The position numbers and the translations under genes were made by a program. Positions 1 to 5,889 of a stretch of DNA of 12,014 nucleotides are shown here, one piece after another. The DNA is from an uncultured Clostridia bacterium (lineage in GTDB: Bacteria; Bacillota; Clostridia; Oscillospirales; Acutalibacteraceae): NCBI GenBank assembly GCA_946497265.1, contig CAMMKL010000039.1, positions 1-12,014 on the forward strand, read 5' to 3'. The notes under the pieces are model-generated. The model did no database searches, had not been told where the DNA came from, and saw nothing but the letters and a program-made list of their open reading frames with translations. The number at the start of each line of letters is the position of its first letter. Positions within the stretch are counted from its first letter, which is position 1.

Positions 1-458
1 AGTCCCTGTATATCCAGCCGCCTTATTTTATTGTGCTCAACAAAATGCTGACGGCGTTGACCCTTGCCGCGAAAAGCGGGGTGGATGTGCGGATTATGAC
101 GCCGCATCACCCGGATAAATGGTATGTGCATATGCTTACACGCGCATACTATAAGGATCTGATCCGGGACGGCGTGAAGGTTTATGAATACACGCCCGGA
201 TTTCTCCACTCAAAAACCGTTGTGGCGGACGATGTATTTGCTACCGTCGGCACCATCAACTTTGACTACCGGAGCCTATACCTCCATTTTGAGTGCGGGA
301 CTTGGCTGTTCGGCGGCAAAGCGGTTATGCAGGTAAAGCAGGATTTTTTAAACACCCTTTCCGAATGCACACAGATTTCCTTAAAAGATTGTCAAGCGAT
401 CAAATGGTACAAACGGCTGCTAAGCGGCTTATTGCGTCTGTTAGCCCCTTTGCTGTAG
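1..458 (+). CDS. cls: Cardiolipin synthase, C-terminal part (5' end outside window)
   Basis: This is the end of a phospholipase D-superfamily cardiolipin synthase, a membrane enzyme that joins two phosphatidylglycerols into cardiolipin and glycerol. The open frame runs from the window edge (codon phase begins at position 3) to a TAG at 456-458, so about 151 residues are visible. It opens with SLYIQPPYFI, typical of the stretch between the two catalytic motifs. The second HKD motif is intact: HSKTVVAD, with His at 207-209, Lys at 213-215 and Asp at 228-230, followed by the family's GTINFDYRS. The C-terminus (LLSGLLRLLAPLL) matches the usual amphipathic end of the family, so the 3' end looks complete. 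The first HKD motif and the N-terminal membrane segments must lie upstream. It is followed by 192 nt before the next start, so it is probably a separate transcription unit from the Trk pair; I saw no clear terminator. Confidence 0.93.
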   Translation, partial: SLYIQPPYFIVLNKMLTALTLAAKSGVDVRIMTPHHPDKWYVHMLTRAYYKDLIRDGVKVYEYTPGFLHSKTVVADDVFATVGTINFDYRSLYLHFECGTWLFGGKAVMQVKQDFLNTLSECTQISLKDCQAIKWYKRLLSGLLRLLAPLL

Positions 459-650
459 CTGTAGTGCTGGTGAATAAGGATGGAAGTCTGTGCATTACAA
501 CCCGAAACAGTAGCCGGAAAGGAAAGAACCTCAAAAATTTTGTTTTCCTCTGTTATTTTTTACAATTATGGTATATGATATCTACACTGGAAGAATGGCT
601 TTAATAGCGTTATTCTTTCAAAACCGTTCTTTTTAATGGAGGCAGAAACC

Positions 651-1277
651 ATGAATGTTCTGATTGTAGGCTGTGGAAAGCTTGGCGTCCGGATTGCCGG
701 CATCCTGGATCATTACGGGCACACGGTATCGGTGCTGGATGAGGACGAGGATAGACTGCAAAGGCTGGAGGCCACCGGTTTCGACGGACTGCTGATCGCC
801 GGCATGCCGATGGATATGGAGGTACTGCGCAACGCGGGCATTGAGGCCTGCGACGCGGTAGCGGTCGTGACTGCCGATGACAACTTAAACATTACCGTAT
901 CCCAAATTGTAAAAGAGTTTTTCCATGTAGAAAATGTAGTAACGCGGATTACCGACCCGGCCCGGGAAGCGGTGTTCCACCATCTGGGATTAAAAACGAT
1001 CTGTTCCACCAAACTGACCTGCTCCGCTATGGTAACCGCCCTGACCCAGACCTGGGAGGAAAAACAGATCACCTTTGAAACCAGTACCATGGCGTTCCGC
1101 ATGCGCGCCATCGACGCTTCCCAGATAGGGCGCCCGTTGAAGGAAATCCCGTTAAAATCCGGCGAAATCATTACGGGGGTTTTGCATAAAGATGGTTCCG
1201 CAACCCTATACGATGGCCGCCAAAGGATAATCCTGCAGGAATCGGACCGTATCATTTACACATATTTGTGCGATTAA
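651..1277 (+). CDS. trkA: TrkA/RCK-type NAD-binding potassium uptake regulatory protein (first of a tandem pair)
   Basis: This 208-residue protein has the architecture of a cytosolic RCK subunit that gates a Trk/Ktr potassium transporter in response to a bound nucleotide. Residues 1 to about 120 form a Rossmann fold with the glycine motif GCGKLG (7-12) and an acidic residue (Asp30, in VLDEDEDR) at the end of the second strand, as expected for NAD binding. Residues from about 135 form the smaller TrkA-C domain. I start at ATG 651 because GGAGG at 638-642 lies 8 nt upstream. The in-frame ATG at 636 overlaps that ribosome binding site and has none of its own. The stop (TAA) is 13 nt from the next start, so the two genes are surely co-transcribed. 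The membrane subunit (TrkH/KtrB) is not in the window. The family is clear; the exact transporter partner is not. Confidence 0.9.
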   Translation: MNVLIVGCGKLGVRIAGILDHYGHTVSVLDEDEDRLQRLEATGFDGLLIAGMPMDMEVLRNAGIEACDAVAVVTADDNLNITVSQIVKEFFHVENVVTRITDPAREAVFHHLGLKTICSTKLTCSAMVTALTQTWEEKQITFETSTMAFRMRAIDASQIGRPLKEIPLKSGEIITGVLHKDGSATLYDGRQRIILQESDRIIYTYLCD

Positions 1278-1290
1278 AGGGGAGAGTAAA

Positions 1291-1944
1291 ATGAAAGTGG
1301 TCATTATTGGCGGGGGGAATTTGGGATTTTACCTTTCCAAAAATATGTTGGACCGGGATTACGAGGTAAACCTTGTGGAAAGCAACAAAACCCGCTGTAT
1401 GGAACTGGCAAACAAGCTGGACGCGGAAGTCATCTACGGCGACGGTACCGAATTGGAAGTACTTACACGCGCCGGGGTGGGCCGTGCCGACTGCGTAATC
1501 TGTGTTACAGGAAAAGACCAGGATAATCTGGTTGCCTGCCAGATCGCCAAAAAGAAGTTCAAGGTAAACATTGTGATCGCCCGCGCTAACAACCCGCGCA
1601 ACCTGGAAGCGCTGCGCCGGTTGGGGGCCGATAACGCTATGAGCACCACCGAAATCATCACCAGGATGATTGAGCAGGAAGTGGATTCCGCCGGCATGCA
1701 CTTGCTCGCCAGCTTAAACCGTGGTAAAGCGGCCATTTCCGCTATTACCCTGCCGGAATACTCCCATTTGGACGGACGGGCGCTAAAAAACATCGCTATG
1801 CCGCCTTCGTCTCTGATCGTATCCATTGTACGCCGGGAACGGCTGATTATCCCTCAGGGTGATACCATCATTCATTCCGGGGACGAAATAGTCGCGGTTT
1901 GTGAAAATGGTTATCAACGGGAACTTATAAAGCTGTTTAAGTAA
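1291..1944 (+). CDS. trkA: TrkA/RCK-type NAD-binding potassium uptake regulatory protein (second of a tandem pair)
   Basis: This is a second RCK protein, 217 residues, of the same two-domain type as its upstream neighbour but clearly diverged from it. The Rossmann motif is GGGNLG (7-12), with Glu30 (NLVESN) as the acidic residue after strand two. The family motif GDGTELEVLTRAG and the TGKDQDN stretch follow, then a TrkA-C domain from about residue 135 to the end. Start ATG 1291 is preceded by AGGGGAGAG at about 1278-1286, a good ribosome binding site. The gene ends with TAA and is followed at 2114-2150 by a hairpin that probably terminates the operon. Two separate RCK proteins side by side suggest either a hetero-oligomeric gating ring or regulators of two transporters; the sequence does not settle which. 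Confidence 0.92.
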   Translation: MKVVIIGGGNLGFYLSKNMLDRDYEVNLVESNKTRCMELANKLDAEVIYGDGTELEVLTRAGVGRADCVICVTGKDQDNLVACQIAKKKFKVNIVIARANNPRNLEALRRLGADNAMSTTEIITRMIEQEVDSAGMHLLASLNRGKAAISAITLPEYSHLDGRALKNIAMPPSSLIVSIVRRERLIIPQGDTIIHSGDEIVAVCENGYQRELIKLFK

Positions 1945-2252
1945 AAAGTTGGGTGCTGTTTTATTACAATACGACGATTTTCGATAGCAATTTACATGTG
2001 GTAATTTTCACTTTTCTATGTGTTATCCTTTTGTTATTTTGGATGCCTTAGCCAGGGGTTCCAATTATGAAAAAATGATATCTATTTAATGTACAAACCA
2101 TATTCCTATAGGAAAATCGCCCGGCAAAATTCCGATTTGCCGGGCGATTTCTTATAAAAGATTAGAAAAGGGTAAGGGGTAGGCGAACTTCAGAACAAGG
2201 GCCCTATGGTCTGAACACAGTGCCTTGGGGTACAGGCCGACGCGTTGGTTGC
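1945..2252. other. Intergenic region between convergent genes
   Basis: About 308 bp lie between the second trkA stop and the kinase stop. Positions 1945-2110 are AT-rich with no supportable open frame, promoter or RNA gene. The strong hairpin at 2114-2150 is the only clear signal. Positions 2151-2252 contain a short imperfect palindrome around AGGGCCCT (about 2187-2215, flanked by TTCAGA and TCTGAA), which I do not interpret. Confidence 0.6.
2114..2150. terminator. Rho-independent terminator hairpin, probably bidirectional
   Basis: A perfect 15-bp inverted repeat (arms 2114-2128 and 2136-2150, core CGCCCGGCAAA, 7-nt loop) sits between two convergent genes. Read on the plus strand, the stem ends in ATTT followed by CTT. 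On the minus strand the stem ends in a short T run. The flanking T tracts are weak, but the placement after both stop codons fits termination of the trkA pair and of the kinase gene. Confidence 0.75.
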
Positions 2253-3083
2253 TTATGGCAACCGTTTCAAAAGCATTGGGATGGCGGATTCAAAATCGAC
2301 GCCATACCAGTTGGCATTTGGGTTTTCCATTGTGATACGGATGCACGAAACGGTATAATCCGCCGCGATCTGCATACTTTCTGTAAGGCTCTTGTCGCGC
2401 ATCAGGGCGCCGACAAACGTGGATGCAAAAATATCACCGGTTCCGTGATAGCTTTTCGAGAGCTTTTCATGCCAATAGGGAGTATAAACATCAGAGGCGC
2501 TATCGTAGCAAAGCACGCCGTAGTTGCCGTTTACGTTCACGCCCTTTAAAATTACCTTTCCACAGCCCAAGGCCGCCAGGCGGCGAAGCAGCACGCGTAC
2601 ATAGGCCTCGTCGTATTGTTCGGCATAAGCGGTGCCGGTCATAAAGCACGCCTCCGTAATGTTCGGCAAAACGATATCCGCCATGCCGCACAGTTTGGCC
2701 ATTGCTTTTGGGAATTCGTTGTCAAAGGCGGGGTACATTTTTCCATTGTCCGCCATGGCAGGATCCACAACGGTTACCGTTTTGTTTTTCTCTTTGAAGC
2801 GATCCATTACGGAGATAACAGTCTGAATCTGTTGGGCAGAAGCAAGATAACCGGTATAAATGCCGTCAAACTGGATGCCTTCTTTTTTCCAATGGGAGGC
2901 AATTGGTACAATCTGGTCGTCTAAATCTTTGCAGGTAAAATTTTGAAACATGGTATGTGTGGACAAAACGGCGGTCGGAATGATCGCTGTCTCCACGCCC
3001 ATAGCGGAAATGATGGGAAGCGCTACCGTAAGGGAGCATTTCCCAAGGCAGGAGATATCCTGGATGGTGACGATTCTTTTCAT
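2253..3083 (-). CDS. pdxK: Pyridoxal/pyridoxamine kinase (PdxK/PdxY family)
   Basis: This 276-residue protein belongs to the ribokinase-superfamily B6 kinases, which phosphorylate pyridoxal, pyridoxamine or pyridoxine with ATP in the cytosol during vitamin B6 salvage. The N-terminus has the typical QDISCLGKCSL stretch. VVDPAMADNG (Asp107, Pro108) and PNITEA (140-145) are the conserved nucleotide-side motifs. HGTGDIFAS (213-221) is the ribokinase signature with the catalytic Asp217. Length is normal for the family. The start at 3083 has GAAGGG upstream on the minus strand with a spacer of about 7 nt. It is divergent from a MocR-type regulator, a pairing typical of PdxR-controlled B6 salvage, so pyridoxal 5'-phosphate-responsive control is likely. 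Substrate preference among the B6 vitamers cannot be read from sequence; a hydroxymethylpyrimidine kinase role is less likely given the PdxY-like motifs. Confidence 0.92.
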   Translation of the reverse strand: MKRIVTIQDISCLGKCSLTVALPIISAMGVETAIIPTAVLSTHTMFQNFTCKDLDDQIVPIASHWKKEGIQFDGIYTGYLASAQQIQTVISVMDRFKEKNKTVTVVDPAMADNGKMYPAFDNEFPKAMAKLCGMADIVLPNITEACFMTGTAYAEQYDEAYVRVLLRRLAALGCGKVILKGVNVNGNYGVLCYDSASDVYTPYWHEKLSKSYHGTGDIFASTFVGALMRDKSLTESMQIAADYTVSCIRITMENPNANWYGVDFESAIPMLLKRLP

Positions 3084-3148
3084 TTCATATCCCTTCGTTC
3101 CTATGCAGAATTGCGGCGCAAGAAGCGGTTGCCGGCGGAATCCTGCTC

Positions 3149-3176
3149 TTGCGCTGTTGCTTTTTTATGGTATAAT
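3149..3176 (+). promoter_or_regulatory. Candidate extended -10 promoter for the MocR-type regulator
   Basis: A consensus TATAAT at 3171-3176 is preceded directly by TGG, giving an extended -10 element. TTGCGC at 3149-3154 may serve as a -35 with a 16-bp spacer. Transcription would begin near 3183, just before the repeated ACAGTT sites. The opposing kinase promoter is less clear. One candidate on the minus strand pairs TTCACA (3195-3190) with TACCAT (3172-3167), which would overlap this promoter face to face. Confidence 0.6.
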
Positions 3177-3184
3177 AATAACGC

Positions 3185-3236
3185 ATAACTGTGAACTTGA
3201 AAATATACAGTTATTAAAAAAATAAACAGGACAGTT
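3185..3236. promoter_or_regulatory. Candidate PdxR/MocR operator: three ACAGTT half-sites
   Basis: ATAACTGT at 3185-3192 and ACAGTTAT at 3207-3214 are a perfect 8-bp inverted repeat separated by 14 bp. A third copy, ACAGTT at 3231-3236, is a direct repeat of the second, 24 bp further on. The half-sites are spaced by about two helical turns and lie between the extended -10 promoter and the regulator start, within the divergent intergenic region. MocR-family regulators are known to bind sites built from direct and inverted repeats, so autorepression together with control of the kinase gene is the natural inference. Confidence 0.55.
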
Positions 3237-3243
3237 TTGAGTT

Positions 3244-4602
3244 ATGTTATACGATTACTTACTATTGGATCATAAATCGAAGGAACCTCTTTATGCCCAG
3301 CTTTATGGTAAAATCAAGGCTGCTGTAGAAAAAGGTCATTTGGCGGCGGGGGAGAAGCTTCCCTCTATCCGGCACCTTTCCGAAAGCCTGCGGGTAAGCC
3401 GCACCACGGTAGAGACGGCTTATCAGCAGCTTTGCGTAGAGGGTTATATCCAAAGCAGCCCCCAAAGGGGTTATTTTGTGCAGGAGGCGGTGCACACTTC
3501 CGGCCATAAGCCGGGGGTAATTCCACAGATCACCGACGAGCCCGGCCCGAAAGTCCGCTATAATTTTGGAAGCGATTGGGTGGACAGCGCGCACACGGAC
3601 AGCAAGCTTTGGAAGAAGCACGTGCGGCAGGTGCTTAATCGCCAGGAAGCCATTGCCTCGTATGGGGAACATCAGGGGGAAACCGCTTTGCGGGAGGCCC
3701 TGGCCGCTTACAGCCACAGTGCAAGAGGCGTCGCCGCCTCCCCGGGCCAGATTGTCATCGGCGCGGGAACCCAGCCTTTGTTATACCTTTTGTGCGGCCT
3801 TCTAAAACCGGAGGAACGTCGGGTAGCCATGGAAGCGCCCGGGTTCCAGCAGGCGGAGCAAGTTTTTGCCGACTGTAGTATTCCGGTACGATTCCTTCCG
3901 CAGGATCAGGACGGGGTAACAATCCGGGAGCTGGAAGCTTCTATGGCCAAAGTACTGTTGGTAAGCCCCTCCAACCGGCTGCAAATCATCCCAATGGCAA
4001 GGCGCGTCCAACTTTTGCAGTGGGCGGAACGCACCGGGGGGATATTGGTGGAAGATGATTATAACGGCGAGCTGCGCTACCGGGCCCGTCCAGTTCCCGC
4101 TATGCAGGGGATGGCAAGCGAGCGGGTGGTTTATTTGGGTTCTTTTTCTAAGCTATTGCTTCCTTCGGTGCGAATCGGTTATATGGTGCTGCCGGAACCC
4201 CTGCTGAAACGCTATCGGAAACGGGCTGCGCGCTACAATCAAACGGCTTCCAAAATTGAGCAGCTCGCTTTGGCCGACTATATCCGAGAGGGCCGGCTTG
4301 AAAAGCAGTTGCGCCGATTGCGCAAGCTGTATGCGGTAAAAAGCACCAGGCTTACGGAAACACTGCGGCAGATGTTTGGCCCCTTGATCGATCTATCTCT
4401 ACAAGAGACCTCCTTGCGTTTATTGGTTACGGTCAAAAACGGGATGGATTCCCGGGAACTGGTGCAGCGGGCACGAACGTATGGGGTGCGTCTGCAGGAA
4501 GCCCGGAATAGGGAAGGGTGTGTGGTCCTGGGATTTGCCGGCATACCGGTAGAAGAGATGGCGCCGGCGGTAGCCCGGCTCAAAGAAGCTTGGCTCGTGT
4601 AA
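3244..4602 (+). CDS. pdxR: MocR-family (GntR-HTH plus aminotransferase-like) transcriptional regulator, PdxR-like
   Basis: This 452-residue protein joins an N-terminal GntR-type winged helix-turn-helix (about residues 12-80; EKLPSIRHLSESLRVSR, then TAYQQL and GYFV) to a fold-type I aminotransferase domain (about 105-450). Such proteins bind pyridoxal 5'-phosphate as an effector rather than catalysing transamination. The PLP-binding lysine is Lys303 in GSFSKLLLPSVRIGY, and EDDYNGELRY supplies Asp272 and Tyr273. The start at ATG 3244 has only a weak ribosome binding site (AGGAC at 3229-3233). Its divergence from a B6 kinase gene supports a PdxR role: sensing PLP and adjusting salvage. One oddity: compared with GabR as I remember it, the loop after SPSN (from residue 244) is about three residues shorter and lacks the usual P-x-G, and Asn replaces the common His. 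A different ligand is therefore possible. Confidence 0.9.
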   Translation: MLYDYLLLDHKSKEPLYAQLYGKIKAAVEKGHLAAGEKLPSIRHLSESLRVSRTTVETAYQQLCVEGYIQSSPQRGYFVQEAVHTSGHKPGVIPQITDEPGPKVRYNFGSDWVDSAHTDSKLWKKHVRQVLNRQEAIASYGEHQGETALREALAAYSHSARGVAASPGQIVIGAGTQPLLYLLCGLLKPEERRVAMEAPGFQQAEQVFADCSIPVRFLPQDQDGVTIRELEASMAKVLLVSPSNRLQIIPMARRVQLLQWAERTGGILVEDDYNGELRYRARPVPAMQGMASERVVYLGSFSKLLLPSVRIGYMVLPEPLLKRYRKRAARYNQTASKIEQLALADYIREGRLEKQLRRLRKLYAVKSTRLTETLRQMFGPLIDLSLQETSLRLLVTVKNGMDSRELVQRARTYGVRLQEARNREGCVVLGFAGIPVEEMAPAVARLKEAWLV

Positions 4603-4669
4603 GTAATTATTATTGATAAAGGAAAGAGAAAGGGATCTATGTTTGCATTTTCGTAAAGGAAGTGAGTTT

Positions 4670-5346
4670 ATGAGTACAAAAGATATAGATATTTATCTCG
4701 AAAAATTAGAAAAAAAGATAAATGAATGACCCAAGATAAACGTTATCTCAAAACACTGATCGACCATCCTAATTCTGAAATTAGGTATCAGATATGCGAA
4801 ATTTTTGGGAAGTTCTATTGTCAAGAAACAGAGCAGTATCTTCTGGAATGAATCAAGGACAAAGATGCATTGGTGCGGGTGAATGCAGTTGACGAATTAT
4901 CGCAAAGTAACTCGCTTGTAGTCTTAAAAATACTTGCATCTCAATTGCGTAATGAGAATTATTTAGTCAGAGGTTATATCGTTTTATCTATAGGTGATAT
5001 TGCCATGAATATAGGAGGTGAAGTAAAAAAGAGCGTAATTAATTTTTTACAGAAAGAAATGAAAAAAGATAGGAGCAGGTGGGTAAAGGTCAATTATTAT
5101 TATTCATTGCACTTATTAGGTCAAAAAGAAGCATATAATCAATTGCTTAGCCAATGAAAGGATAAAAATGATAGAATCCGTTGTAATGCCATACATAGGA
5201 TGAAAGATTTGCTTAATCGGGACAATGTGATGATAACCAAACATGTGATCGAAAAGCGGTTATTGATAGAAGAAGCGCCATCTGTTCAAAATAACCTTAA
5301 AGAATTGTTACTGTACCTTAATAAGTTTTACAATGCCCAAAGATAG
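4670..5346 (+). pseudogene. HEAT-repeat protein gene interrupted by in-frame TGA codons
   Basis: The intact form would encode about 225 residues of helical HEAT-like repeats, seen in LVRVNAVDELSQ, LVRGYIVLSIGDIA, WVKVNYYYSLHLLG and DRIRCNAIHRM. An ATG at 4670 with AAAGGA at 4655-4660 begins a 19-residue frame (MSTKDIDIYLEKLEKKINE) ending in TGA at 4727-4729. This overlaps an ATG at 4726 in the next frame as ATGA. That second frame gives 41 residues to a TGA at 4849-4851, then 101 codons to a TGA at 5155-5157, then 62 codons to TAG at 5344-5346. HEAT-like sequence continues across both TGAs, so these look like nonsense mutations, and the first junction like a frame change near the A7G run at 4710-4717. 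The gene is markedly AT-rich beside its neighbours, suggesting acquisition. Its intact function is unknown; HEAT proteins mediate protein contacts and some are immunity-like. Confidence 0.75.
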
Positions 5347-5427
5347 GTTTTAAGGCCGGGAAGCAAACAGAAAACGGTCCGCGGCCAAGACAGCTCCCGC
5401 TTTCGAGATTGCTACAACTCAAGGAAG

Positions 5428-5472
5428 AAGACGTTTTTAGCGTAAACAATGCGCAGAAAAACGTCTTTTTTT
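5428..5472 (+). terminator. Rho-independent terminator after the HEAT gene
   Basis: Arms AAGACGTTTTT (5428-5438) and AAAAACGTCTT (5457-5467) form an 11-bp stem with a small inner GCG/CGC pairing in the loop. The stem runs into a seven-T tract at 5466-5472. This is a textbook intrinsic terminator on the plus strand and separates the HEAT unit from the YD-repeat gene. Confidence 0.85.
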
Positions 5473-5556
5473 CATTCGTTTTTTCACTCAGCCCCTCAGT
5501 GAAGAAAAATGGTGTTTGTTAATATTGTATATATAGGATTAGTGAAAAGAAACAAG

Positions 5557-5640
5557 ATGAAACTTAGCCTGTTATATGAGAACTACAAAAAGCCTGAATT
5601 GAATGATCCTTTTCACGAATATTCATTTGACTTATTGTAG
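5557..5640 (+). CDS. Possible small ORF or gene remnant, 27 codons
   Basis: An ATG at 5557 opens a 27-residue frame (MKLSLLYENYKKPELNDPFH and seven more residues) ending in TAG at 5638-5640; a GTG at 5542 is in the same frame. AT-rich codon use resembles the HEAT gene. There is no clear ribosome binding site and I do not recognise the peptide. It could be the remnant of a decayed accessory gene or chance. Confidence 0.2.
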   Translation: MKLSLLYENYKKPELNDPFHEYSFDLL

Positions 5641-5650
5641 GAACTATGCA

Positions 5651-5680
5651 TTGTTAATCTTCTGGAATATCATATATAAT
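5651..5680 (+). promoter_or_regulatory. Candidate promoter for the YD-repeat gene
   Basis: TTGTTA at 5651-5656 and a perfect TATAAT at 5675-5680 are separated by 18 bp. Transcription would start near 5687, giving a leader of about 110 nt that contains the inverted repeat at 5701-5770. Confidence 0.5.
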
Positions 5681-5700
5681 TTTCTCGTTAACATTTTGTT

Positions 5701-5770
5701 CAAAGCCTGTCCATGAATTATTTTAAAGTGATATCGGAAAGTGGAGAGAGAAAAAGATGGACAGGCTTTG
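5701..5770 (+). repeat. Perfect 14-bp inverted repeat in the YD-repeat gene leader
   Basis: CAAAGCCTGTCCAT at 5701-5714 is exactly repeated in reverse complement at 5757-5770, with 42 nt between. In the transcript this would be a long-loop hairpin ending 11 nt before the GAGGAG ribosome binding site. It has no T tract after it, so it is not a typical terminator. It may be a regulatory leader structure, a protein-binding site, or the trace of a small inserted element. Confidence 0.65.
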
Positions 5771-5796
5771 CAACGGATTTTGAGGAGATGAGGGAT

Positions 5797-5889
5797 TTGA
5801 AAAAGTGGAAGAAAAAAGCAAAAAGCCTGCTCGCCGTTTTCCTGTGTGTTTCGGTGTGCATTACCTCCCTGCCCATTCAGGCGTTCGCG
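5797..5889 (+). other. Sec signal peptide of the YD-repeat protein
   Basis: Residues 1-31 have a lysine-rich start (KKWKKKAK), a hydrophobic core (LLAVFLCVSVCI) and the cleavage-like AFA at 29-31 before Gln32. This marks the protein as exported across a single membrane and argues against delivery by a type VI secretion system. Confidence 0.88.

Larger units (their letters stand above)
5347..5796. other. AT-rich intergenic region before the giant YD-repeat gene
   Basis: This 450-bp stretch has no convincing gene. It holds the terminator at 5428-5472, a doubtful 27-codon frame at 5557-5640, a candidate promoter at 5651-5680, a perfect inverted repeat at 5701-5770 and the GAGGAG ribosome binding site at 5782-5787. 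I found no tRNA and no recognisable riboswitch. Confidence 0.6.

Noticed and set aside
636..650. Upstream in-frame ATG for the first TrkA protein
   Set aside because: This ATG overlaps the GGAGG site that serves ATG 651, and the extra five residues are not part of the usual Rossmann start.
2220..2549. Plus-strand frames within the kinase region
   Set aside because: They are antisense to the kinase, which has full-length PdxK/PdxY motifs.
4711..4717. Programmed -1 frameshift at A AAA AAG in the HEAT gene
   Set aside because: The -1 frame reaches a TGA at 4723 within a few codons, so slippage alone does not restore the protein. Mutation plus ATGA coupling explains the layout more simply.
4849..5157. 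Host-wide TGA recoding (TGA read as Trp)
   Set aside because: TGG is used for Trp in the same gene and throughout the window, and no other gene here contains an in-frame TGA, so a host-wide code change is unsupported.
5687..5796. Riboswitch in the leader of the YD-repeat gene
   Set aside because: Only a single long-loop hairpin is visible; no conserved riboswitch core or paired terminator/antiterminator arrangement was recognised.
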